Positions 1 to 5,115 of a stretch of 5,115 bases of DNA are shown here, piece after piece (the stretch's first letter is position 1; every line of letters begins with the position of its first letter). Origin of the DNA: an uncultured bacterium (lineage in GTDB: Bacteria > Bacillota_A > Clostridia > Lachnospirales > Lachnospiraceae); the NCBI GenBank assembly GCA_905215045.1, contig CAJMOO010000111.1, positions 1 to 5,115 of the forward strand, given 5' to 3'. The notes below the pieces were generated by a model. That model had not been told where the DNA came from, did not search any database, and saw only the letters and a program-made list of their open reading frames with translations. The position numbers were made by a program, and so were the translations under genes.

Positions 1-349
1 TCTTACGAAAAACACCTTGTTCAGTATTCTGCATATGCTTATGTTGTTCTTCCGAAATATATACTTTCAAATATTCCATATATTCTTCCAGATCAACGGA
101 TTCAATCTTATCAAGATCACTCACTTTAAAATCCAGTACAGAGTAATTACGGTAAGTAGGATTTTCATCGATCAGAAAATGAAAGAACACTCTCAGATCA
201 TAAGCATAAGCAATTCGAGTTCTTACTTGTGTGGTAGAATCAATTGCACGGAAAAATTCTTTCGCAAAAGGTGGAAGTGTTTTAATAAGTTCGCGTAATT
301 TGATCGTCTGTCTTGCAGTCAGATCGTCATAATATGGTAATGATTTCAT
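1..349 (-). CDS. Tyrosine recombinase/integrase, N-terminal part (XerS-like; runs off left edge)
   Basis: Reading the minus strand from ATG at 349-347 gives 116 open codons to the window edge, beginning MKSLPYYDDLTARQTIKLRE. The visible part fits the N-terminal SAM-like core-binding domain of phage-integrase/Xer recombinases: a short leader, then helices around residues 25-62 (LPPFAKEFFRAI, then RTRIAYAYDLRVFFHFLI) and a second helical block around 80-100 (DLDKIESVDLEEYMEYLKVY). This layout resembles the single-protein Xer recombinases such as streptococcal XerS more than two-component XerC/XerD, but that is inferred from pattern only. The catalytic domain with its Arg-His-Arg-Tyr residues lies outside the window, so activity cannot be judged. 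The start is supported by an AGGTGA ribosome binding site (359-354) a few bases upstream. The gene is divergent from mntH. It could be a chromosome dimer resolution enzyme or the integrase of a mobile element; no phage or transposon genes are visible here. Confidence 0.8.
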   Translation of the reverse strand, partial: MKSLPYYDDLTARQTIKLRELIKTLPPFAKEFFRAIDSTTQVRTRIAYAYDLRVFFHFLIDENPTYRNYSVLDFKVSDLDKIESVDLEEYMEYLKVYISEEQHKHMQNTEQGVFRK

Positions 350-374
350 AAATTCACCTGTTTCTTATTTGTTT

Positions 375-413
375 TTTTCCTTTATCTGCTATTGATGAGC
401 ACATAAAGGAAAA
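375..413. repeat. 39-base near-perfect inverted repeat upstream of the recombinase gene
   Basis: The left arm TTTTCCTTTATCTGCT (375-390) and right arm AGCACATAAAGGAAAA (398-413) pair at 15 of 16 positions, the exception being C386 opposite C402. They are separated by a 7-base centre, ATTGATG (391-397). The outer 11 bases of each arm match perfectly. The repeat lies 26 bases upstream of the recombinase start codon. No T-run follows it on either strand in the arrangement expected of an intrinsic terminator. Arms of this size around a 7-base centre are compatible with a tyrosine-recombinase core site, an operator, or an RNA hairpin in the recombinase leader. The sequence does not decide between these. 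Confidence 0.8.
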
Positions 414-427
414 GTAATATATGACTT

Positions 428-456
428 ATTCTATCAATTTTTCACAAAGCTTGCAA
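428..456 (-). promoter_or_regulatory. Candidate promoter of the recombinase gene
   Basis: On the minus strand a -35 box TTGCAA (456-451) is followed after 17 bases by TAGAAT (433-428), which matches TATAAT at five of six positions. Predicted transcription starts near 421, giving a leader of about 70 bases that contains the 39-base inverted repeat. The -35 hexamer is a palindrome and also serves the proposed mntH promoter on the other strand. This is a prediction from sequence in an AT-rich region. Confidence 0.45.
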
Positions 457-478
457 ACTTTCCCCTTCTATGTATAAT
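451..478 (+). promoter_or_regulatory. Candidate sigma-A promoter of mntH
   Basis: TTGCAA (451-456) is followed after 16 bases by a perfect -10 box TATAAT (473-478). The predicted transcription start is near 485, inside the adjacent 20-base palindrome, leaving a leader of about 50 bases before the start codon. The perfect -10 and good spacing make this the strongest promoter in the window. Its -35 is shared with the divergent recombinase promoter. Confidence 0.7.
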
Positions 479-480
479 GA

Positions 481-500
481 TAGTTAGTTAAATCTAACTA
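481..500. promoter_or_regulatory. Candidate DtxR/MntR-family operator of mntH
   Basis: The perfect inverted repeat TAGTTAG-TTAAAT-CTAACTA starts two bases after the -10 box and covers the expected transcription start, the classical position for a repressor. A second, overlapping register shifted by two bases (TTAGTTA at 484-490 against TAACTAG at 495-501) is also nearly palindromic. The TTAG...CTAA half-sites resemble the known DtxR/IdeR consensus (TTAGGTTAGSCTAACCTAA). Since the gene encodes an NRAMP manganese/iron transporter, repression by a metal-loaded MntR/DtxR-type regulator is the natural reading. No regulator gene is in the window and binding is inferred. Confidence 0.6.
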
Positions 501-533
501 GAATAAAAATAAAAAGAAAGGAACATTTCGTGT

Positions 534-1775
534 ATGATGCAATTTTTTAAATCATCAACAAAAGAAGCGATGAATTTCCTAAGATATGTCGGACCAGGTT
601 TACTAGTCACCGTAGGTTTTATAGATCCAGGAAACTGGGCAAGTAATATTGCAGCAGGTTCCGGTTATGGATATACGTTATTATGGATGGTCACGTTATC
701 AACGATCATGCTGATCATCTTACAGCACAATGCTGCCCATCTAGGAATCGTCACAGGAAAATGTTTATCAGAAGCAACAAGTCTGTATGTCAATAAAGGG
801 CTTAAGAACATCATTTTATTAACCGCAGTCGCAGCATCGATCGCAACCGCAATAGCGGAACTTTTAGGTGGCGCAATGGCATTAGAAATGTTGTTCCATA
901 TTCCAGTAAAGATTGGTACATTTATCATTTTAGGAATCGTACTGATCTGTCAGTTTACGAATGCTTATAGCAGAATAGAGAAACTTATCATTTTGTTTGT
1001 ATCACTGATCGGATTTTCTTTTCTGTTTGAAATCTGTATTGCAGATATTGAATGGAAACAGGCACTGATCGGATGGGTAAAGCCAGAAGTCCCAAAAGGT
1101 TCACTTCCAGTTGTCATGAGTGTTCTAGGAGCAGTCGTGATGCCGCATAATCTGTTTTTACATTCAGAGATCATTCAGAGCAGAGAATGGAATCTAAAAA
1201 ATGAAAATATGATAGAACAGCAGTTAAAATACGAGTTTAAAGATACCTTATTTTCCATGATCATAGGATGGGCAATCAACAGTGCAATGATCTTAATGGC
1301 AGCAGCTACCCTGTATCAGGGAAATGGTCATTCCATCGATGATATTCATTTGGCAGGTTCTATGTTAACACCTCTCCTTGGAAATGCAGCATCAATTATT
1401 TTCGCGCTAGCCTTATTGCTGGCAGGAATCTCATCAAGTATTACAGCAGGAATGGCTGGTGGAACGATTTTTTCTGGGATTTTTAGTCAGCCATATGATA
1501 TTCATCATAAAGATACGAAACTTGGTGTTCTTATTACAATGATACCTGCAGCTATGATCATTTTATTCATAAAATCCCCATTTGATGGACTGATCTATTC
1601 CCAGATGTTTTTAGCGATACAGCTTCCAATTACGATCTTTACGCAGATTTACCTGACATCTTCAAAGAAAGTGATGGGAAAATATGCAAACTCTAAACGA
1701 TTGAAGATGACACTTTTTACAATTGCAGTGATTGTAACATTTCTAAATATATGTCTGTTCGTGACTGGATTTTAA
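534..1775 (+). CDS. mntH: NRAMP-family Mn2+/Fe2+ transporter MntH
   Basis: A proton-coupled divalent metal importer of the cytoplasmic membrane, 413 residues, close to the 412 of E. coli MntH. The family's metal site is intact: DPGN in TM1 (Asp31, Asn34) and MPHN in TM6 (Met203, with Ala200 three residues before it). The soft-metal-selective methionine argues for Mn/Fe rather than the Mg transport of Met-lacking NRAMP relatives. TM10 keeps the SQ...QLP signature (Gln357, Gln363). Hydrophobic segments fit about 11 membrane helices. An oddity is the TM8 segment, usually AGQSST-TGT-AGQ, which here reads AGISSSITAGMAGG, losing both glutamines (Ile299 at the first). Two ATGs lie in tandem at 534 and 537; the ribosome binding site AAAGGA (517-522) is 11 bases from the first, so the first is preferred, though either is possible. 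A strong promoter with a DtxR/MntR-like operator precedes it, implying repression when metal is plentiful. No terminator is visible after it. Confidence 0.93.
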   Translation: MMQFFKSSTKEAMNFLRYVGPGLLVTVGFIDPGNWASNIAAGSGYGYTLLWMVTLSTIMLIILQHNAAHLGIVTGKCLSEATSLYVNKGLKNIILLTAVAASIATAIAELLGGAMALEMLFHIPVKIGTFIILGIVLICQFTNAYSRIEKLIILFVSLIGFSFLFEICIADIEWKQALIGWVKPEVPKGSLPVVMSVLGAVVMPHNLFLHSEIIQSREWNLKNENMIEQQLKYEFKDTLFSMIIGWAINSAMILMAAATLYQGNGHSIDDIHLAGSMLTPLLGNAASIIFALALLLAGISSSITAGMAGGTIFSGIFSQPYDIHHKDTKLGVLITMIPAAMIILFIKSPFDGLIYSQMFLAIQLPITIFTQIYLTSSKKVMGKYANSKRLKMTLFTIAVIVTFLNICLFVTGF

Positions 1776-1794
1776 ATACAAAAAATGAGATAAT
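1766..1794 (+). promoter_or_regulatory. Candidate extended -10 promoter before the C-N hydrolase gene
   Basis: The element TGAGATAAT (1786-1794) fits an extended -10 (TGn plus GATAAT). A weak -35-like TGGATT (1766-1771) lies 17 bases upstream of the hexamer, overlapping the end of mntH. The identical 12-mer TGAGATAATAAA recurs before the next gene with a similar -35-like hexamer at the same distance, which supports a real signal. It would allow expression independent of the mntH promoter. Confidence 0.4.
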
Positions 1795-1830
1795 AAAAGT
1801 CACAAAAATAAATGACAGGAGATAATCAAG

Positions 1831-2622
1831 ATGAAAATTGCAATGGCACAGATGCAAATGAGTGATGATATCAACCACAATTTAGAAACTTCCCTAAAAT
1901 ACTGTGATCGGGCAAAAGACAGTGATCTTTTATTTTTCCCAGAAATCCAACTGTCCCCATTTTTTCCGAAGTACGAAAAAAGAGATGCTGCAAAATATTG
2001 TATGACAAGTCATAGTAAAGAGATACAATTATTGAAAGAAAAAGCAAAACAACATCAGTATTATTTATCTCCGAATGTTTACTTCGAAGAAAATCAAAAA
2101 CGTTATGATACTTCTTTATGGATCAATCCAAAAGGAGAACTTGAAGGCCGTTCTAAGATGGTACATATTGCACAGGCACAAAATTTTTATGAGCAGGATT
2201 ACTACACACCATCCGAAGAAGGATTTCAGGTTTTTGATACTTCGTTTGGCAAGATCGGAATTGTGATCTGTTATGACAGACACCTTCCGGAAAGTATTCG
2301 AACGACAACTTTAAAAGGAGCTGACCTGATCATTATTCCAACTGCAAATACAAAAGATGAACCAATGGAGATGTTTGAATGGGAAATCCGTGTACAGGCA
2401 ATGCAAAATCAGGTGTTTATCGCGATGTGTAACCGTGTTGGAAAAGAAGATCATATGGATTTTGCAGGAGAATCACTACTTGTTGGTCCAGATGGAGATG
2501 TCATCTTTAAAGCAGATGACAGGCAGCAGCTTATTGAATGTGAGATTGATCTTAGTCAGGCAGAGAAATTAAGGGAAAGCAAGCCATATTTTTCAACCAG
2601 AAGACCGGAATGTTATTTATAA
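1831..2622 (+). CDS. Nitrilase-superfamily carbon-nitrogen hydrolase
   Basis: A 263-residue cytoplasmic enzyme expected to hydrolyse a non-peptide C-N bond (amide or carbamoyl) through a thioester intermediate. The catalytic triad is complete: Glu38 in FFPEIQLSP, Lys109 in GRSKMVH and Cys147 in GIVICYDRHLPES. A further conserved Glu (Glu121, in EQDYYTP) lies in the usual place. N-terminal MKIAMAQMQ and the later WEIRVQAMQNQVFIAMCNRVGKE and GESLLVGPDG blocks are typical of the superfamily, and the length is normal for a single-domain member. The CYDRHLPE and CNRVGKE blocks recall N-carbamoyl amidases (beta-ureidopropionase, carbamoylputrescine or carbamoyl-amino-acid hydrolases), but no polyamine or pyrimidine gene is nearby, so the substrate is open. 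The ATG has an AGGAGA ribosome binding site (1817-1822) 8 bases upstream. It lies 55 bases after mntH and 62 before the nuclease gene; a functional tie to metal uptake is not evident. Confidence 0.92.
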   Translation: MKIAMAQMQMSDDINHNLETSLKYCDRAKDSDLLFFPEIQLSPFFPKYEKRDAAKYCMTSHSKEIQLLKEKAKQHQYYLSPNVYFEENQKRYDTSLWINPKGELEGRSKMVHIAQAQNFYEQDYYTPSEEGFQVFDTSFGKIGIVICYDRHLPESIRTTTLKGADLIIIPTANTKDEPMEMFEWEIRVQAMQNQVFIAMCNRVGKEDHMDFAGESLLVGPDGDVIFKADDRQQLIECEIDLSQAEKLRESKPYFSTRRPECYL

Positions 2623-2629
2623 CAGAATA

Positions 2630-2658
2630 TAGATTTCCAAGATGATTCGTGAGATAAT
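2630..2658 (+). promoter_or_regulatory. Candidate extended -10 promoter before the OLD-like nuclease gene
   Basis: TGAGATAAT (2650-2658) has the TGn plus GATAAT form of an extended -10, with -35-like TAGATT (2630-2635) 17 bases before the hexamer. The 12-mer TGAGATAATAAA and the distance to the -35-like element are the same as before the hydrolase gene. A start near 2665 would leave a leader of about 20 bases carrying the strong AAAGGAG ribosome binding site. The -35 match is weak. Confidence 0.4.
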
Positions 2659-2684
2659 AAAGATAAAAAAGAAAGGAGCATCTT

Positions 2685-4562
2685 ATGGAGATTAAATATT
2701 TATCGATCAAAAATTTTAAATCAATCCGGCATATGGAAATATCAGATATCCAGAATGCTCTGATTCTTGTTGGAAAGAATAATACAGGAAAGTCATCAAT
2801 TCTTCATGCCTTGCGTGCAGTCGAAGGATCTTATGAAATCTCATTGGATGATTTTAATGAGACAATGCAAAATATAGAGATTGGATTTATATTATCCATT
2901 ACAGAAGAAGATCTTCATATTTTTCATAAAAATGGTATGGTAAGCCAGTATAAGAAATATGATCTTTGGAAAAAAGATTTTGAATCGAAACTTCCATCTT
3001 ACAAAAACGAAGAAATTACGTTTACTTTTATTGCAAATAAAGAAGGAAAACAAAGATTTTATGATGGAATAAAGAAACATAATAAATATATCCGAGAGAT
3101 TTTTCCAACAATTTATTTTATTGGAACGAACCGTAATTTAAAACAGATTCAGGATGATCTTTTTATGCTACAGGAAGACAGTCTGCTTAAGATCATGCGC
3201 ACAAACTGTTGTATGTTTGATCCTGTGAAACCATGTACTCATTGTTTTCAGTGTATCGGTCTGATCGATCAGAAGAGTCCAAAAGAGCTGAATGCATTTG
3301 AGGCTGCAAAGTTATTTGAATATAAATTGTACGAGATGAACATTGACCAGTTTGAGAAACGTATTAATGAAAGCTTCCATAAGAACGGCGGATTTGAGGA
3401 TATCATTTTCTCTATGAATTACGATGTTGACCAGATGCTTCAAGTTAATGCAGAGGCTTATAACAAAGAACGCGATATTTCAATTTCTGTGGAACGATTG
3501 GGGCGTGGAATGAAAAGTATTTATATGCTTTCGCTTCTGGAAGCTTATGTAATGGATGAGAATAGTCTTTCATCGATCATCCTGGTAGAGGAACCAGAGA
3601 TGTTTTTGCATCCACAACTGCAAAAGACAGCCAGTGAGATCCTTTATCGTCTGGCACAGAAGAATCAGGTGATCTTTACAACACATTCTCCACACTTATT
3701 AGCCAATTTTAGCAGTAGACAATTATGTCAGATCATATTGGATGAAGATTCATATTCTGTTGCAAAGAAGAAAACGAACATTAGTTCGGTACTGGACGAT
3801 CTTGGATATAATGCTTCCGATCTTATGAATGTTGATTTTGTTTTTATCGTAGAAGGAAAACAAGATAAATACCGTTTGCCATTGTTATTAAATCATTATT
3901 ATTCTGAGATTTATGATGAAGACGGCAGATTAAATCGTGTAGCGATCCTTACAACGAACAGTTGTACGAATATTAAGACGTATGCAAATTTAAAATATAT
4001 GAACCAGCTTTATATGAAAGATCGGTTCTTGATGATTCGCGATAGTGATGGGAAAGATCGAGATATGCTTGGCAGACAGCTTTGTAAGTATTATGATGAA
4101 AGAAATCTTATCGATGTTGATCATTTACCAAAAGTGACGAGAAAGAATGTATTGATCTTAAAATATTATTCCTTCGAAAATTATTTTTTAAATCCACAGA
4201 TCATGACACGGCTTGGAATCGTAGAATCTGAAGATGCCTTTTATGAGACTTTATATGATAAATGGAGAGAATATCTGCATAGGATTAAAAGCGGAATTCA
4301 TTTAACACAGATCATGGGGCGTGATTTTACATCCCCACAGGATATGAAAGAACATATGGAAGAGATTAAAATCTACATGAGAGGTCATAATCTGTTTGAT
4401 ATTTTTTATGGAAGATATAAGAAAGAAGAAAAAGAATTATTAAAGAAATATATTGAGATCGCACCAAGAGAGGAGTTTTCCGATATCCTTGATGCAGCGG
4501 ATTCGTTTATCTATTTTCAGAGTAAGACAAAGAAAAAAGATAATGAAAATGAGACAAAATAA
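2685..4562 (+). CDS. OLD-like ATP-dependent nuclease (AAA/ABC ATPase plus TOPRIM)
   Basis: A 625-residue protein with the two-part build of OLD (overcoming lysogenization defect) nucleases. The N-terminal ABC-type ATPase has IKNFKSIRHMEI at the start, Walker A GKNNTGKSS (30-38), an ABC-signature-like LGRGMKS (272-278), Walker B ILVEEPE (Glu302/Glu303) and a switch-histidine motif TTHSPH (His334). The C-terminal TOPRIM domain shows VEGKQD (Glu390, Asp394), DSDG (Asp453, Asp455) and SFENYF (Glu498), consistent with metal-dependent DNA cleavage. Between Walker A and the signature lies a compact cysteine cluster, Cys175, Cys176, Cys184, Cys187 and Cys190, suited to binding Zn or an Fe-S cluster. 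The C-terminus is lysine-rich. The ATG has AAAGGAG (2672-2678) 6 bases upstream. No helicase gene follows, so it resembles the solitary (class 1) OLD type rather than Gabija GajA-GajB. A role in phage defence or DNA repair is plausible but inferred. A fused PARIS-like AriA-AriB protein is a less likely alternative. Confidence 0.88.
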   Translation: MEIKYLSIKNFKSIRHMEISDIQNALILVGKNNTGKSSILHALRAVEGSYEISLDDFNETMQNIEIGFILSITEEDLHIFHKNGMVSQYKKYDLWKKDFESKLPSYKNEEITFTFIANKEGKQRFYDGIKKHNKYIREIFPTIYFIGTNRNLKQIQDDLFMLQEDSLLKIMRTNCCMFDPVKPCTHCFQCIGLIDQKSPKELNAFEAAKLFEYKLYEMNIDQFEKRINESFHKNGGFEDIIFSMNYDVDQMLQVNAEAYNKERDISISVERLGRGMKSIYMLSLLEAYVMDENSLSSIILVEEPEMFLHPQLQKTASEILYRLAQKNQVIFTTHSPHLLANFSSRQLCQIILDEDSYSVAKKKTNISSVLDDLGYNASDLMNVDFVFIVEGKQDKYRLPLLLNHYYSEIYDEDGRLNRVAILTTNSCTNIKTYANLKYMNQLYMKDRFLMIRDSDGKDRDMLGRQLCKYYDERNLIDVDHLPKVTRKNVLILKYYSFENYFLNPQIMTRLGIVESEDAFYETLYDKWREYLHRIKSGIHLTQIMGRDFTSPQDMKEHMEEIKIYMRGHNLFDIFYGRYKKEEKELLKKYIEIAPREEFSDILDAADSFIYFQSKTKKKDNENETK

Positions 4563-4586
4563 AAAAGAAAGTATGGGATAAATAAC

Positions 4587-5115
4587 ATGACAAAAAAACA
4601 TACAATATTAACAGCGATCAATTCGAAATACATTCACTCGAACCTTGCAGTTTACTGCCTTCGTGCCTACGCAAAGCCATATATCGATGAAGTCGAGATT
4701 GCAGAATATACGATCAATCAGCAGGTGGATGATATCCTGATGAGTCTATATCAGAAACATCCGGATATTCTTTGTTTTTCCTGCTATATATGGAATATTG
4801 AATACACAGAACGTGTGATCAGGGAAATTCATAAACTGCTGCCGGATGTTCCAATCTGGCTTGGAGGTCCAGAAGTTTCTTATGATGCAAGAGAAGTGTT
4901 AAGACGTCTTCCACAGGTAACAGGTGTAATGAAAGGGGAAGGAGAAGTTACATTCCTTGAAGTGCTTGATCATTATCATGGAAAGAGAGATGATCTTGGC
5001 AAGATTCCGGGACTTACTTACAGGAATGAAGATGAAATCGTAGAGACACCATGGCGTCCGGTGATGGACTTAAGTAAAGTTCCATTTGTGTATGAACATA
5101 TTGAAGATTTTGAAC
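4587..5115 (+). CDS. Cobalamin-binding-domain radical SAM protein, N-terminal part (DUF4080-like; runs off right edge)
   Basis: The frame from ATG 4587 is open for 176 codons to the window edge, beginning MTKKHTILTAINSKYIHSNL. The visible part fits the N-terminal B12-binding-like Rossmann domain of class B radical SAM enzymes: strand plus NSKYIHSNLAVYCLRAY (12-28), DILCFSCYIWNIE (60-72), LGGPEVSYD (92-100) and GVMKGEGEVTFLEVL (113-127). The closing stretch (GLTYRNEDE, then PWRPVMDLSKVPFVYE) is the usual linker into the radical SAM barrel. The CxxxCxxC cluster motif should follow outside the window. No DxHxxG cobalamin-ligand motif is seen, so any cobalamin would bind without that lower ligand. 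The start lies 24 bases after the nuclease stop codon and has only a weak ribosome binding site (GGGA, 4575-4578), fitting co-transcription with the upstream gene. The substrate is unknown for this family; RNA, lipid or small-molecule modification are all possible. Confidence 0.85.
   Translation, partial: MTKKHTILTAINSKYIHSNLAVYCLRAYAKPYIDEVEIAEYTINQQVDDILMSLYQKHPDILCFSCYIWNIEYTERVIREIHKLLPDVPIWLGGPEVSYDAREVLRRLPQVTGVMKGEGEVTFLEVLDHYHGKRDDLGKIPGLTYRNEDEIVETPWRPVMDLSKVPFVYEHIEDFE

Noticed and set aside
17..298. 93-codon plus-strand open frame at the left end
   Set aside because: It lies entirely opposite the recombinase coding frame, has no convincing ribosome binding site, and its product is a low-complexity Ile/Phe-rich string typical of an antisense shadow.
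375..420. Reading the 39-base inverted repeat as an intrinsic terminator
   Set aside because: No T-run follows the stem on the plus strand (GTAATAT) or on the minus strand (ACAAATAAG after the A-rich arm), and on the minus strand it precedes its gene rather than follows one.
665..1174. Two minus-strand open frames inside mntH
   Set aside because: Both are antisense to well-supported NRAMP coding sequence and show no recognisable protein features.
1761..1802. Short GACT/AGTC inverted pair after mntH as a terminator
   Set aside because: Only four bases pair, with a long AT-rich loop and no T-run.
2075..2572. Two plus-strand open frames in other frames of the C-N hydrolase gene
   Set aside because: The hydrolase frame contains the full catalytic triad and family blocks across this region, so these are out-of-frame shadows.
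2892..3080. 62-codon minus-strand open frame within the nuclease gene
   Set aside because: It is antisense to the nuclease frame and its Phe/Ile/Lys-rich sequence is what AT-rich coding DNA gives on the reverse strand.
2685..4562. Gabija (GajA-GajB) defence system
   Set aside because: The OLD-like protein resembles GajA in architecture, but the next gene is a radical SAM protein, not a UvrD-like helicase.
4574..4583. A third extended -10 like element (TGGGATAAAT) before the radical SAM gene
   Set aside because: It sits within 13 bases of the ATG, so transcription from it would leave essentially no leader; its GGGA is better explained as the weak ribosome binding site.

Overview
The window is AT-rich, with A/T-ending codons, strong AAAGGAG-type ribosome binding sites and short gaps between genes. 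Together with the protein types this points to a low-GC Gram-positive chromosome, most likely a gut Clostridia/Lachnospiraceae species. The genus cannot be fixed from the sequence alone. There are five protein genes (two cut by the window edges), one divergent regulatory region, and no rRNA, tRNA, CRISPR array or insertion sequence.

Left end (1-349, minus strand): the N-terminal third of a tyrosine recombinase, probably of the stand-alone Xer/XerS-like kind. Region 350-533 is a 184-base divergent intergenic region. It holds a near-perfect 39-base inverted repeat close to the recombinase start, a candidate divergent promoter pair sharing one palindromic -35 box (TTGCAA), and a 20-base palindrome over the predicted transcription start of the gene on the right. 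That palindrome looks like a DtxR/MntR-family operator.

Region 534-5115 (plus strand): four genes in the same direction with gaps of 55, 62 and 24 bases and no visible terminator. They encode an NRAMP manganese/iron transporter (mntH), a nitrilase-superfamily C-N hydrolase with an intact Glu-Lys-Cys triad, a 625-residue OLD-like ATPase-TOPRIM nuclease, and the N-terminal part of a cobalamin-binding-domain radical SAM protein. The second and third genes are each preceded by the same 12-mer (TGAGATAATAAA), which fits an extended -10 promoter, so the genes may be transcribed both separately and by read-through.

Metal uptake under a likely metal-responsive repressor is the best supported functional story. 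The four plus-strand genes do not form a recognisable single pathway. The most unusual items are a compact cysteine cluster inside the ATPase half of the OLD-like nuclease and the long inverted repeat next to the recombinase gene. Neither is proof of a new system, but both deserve comparative checks.
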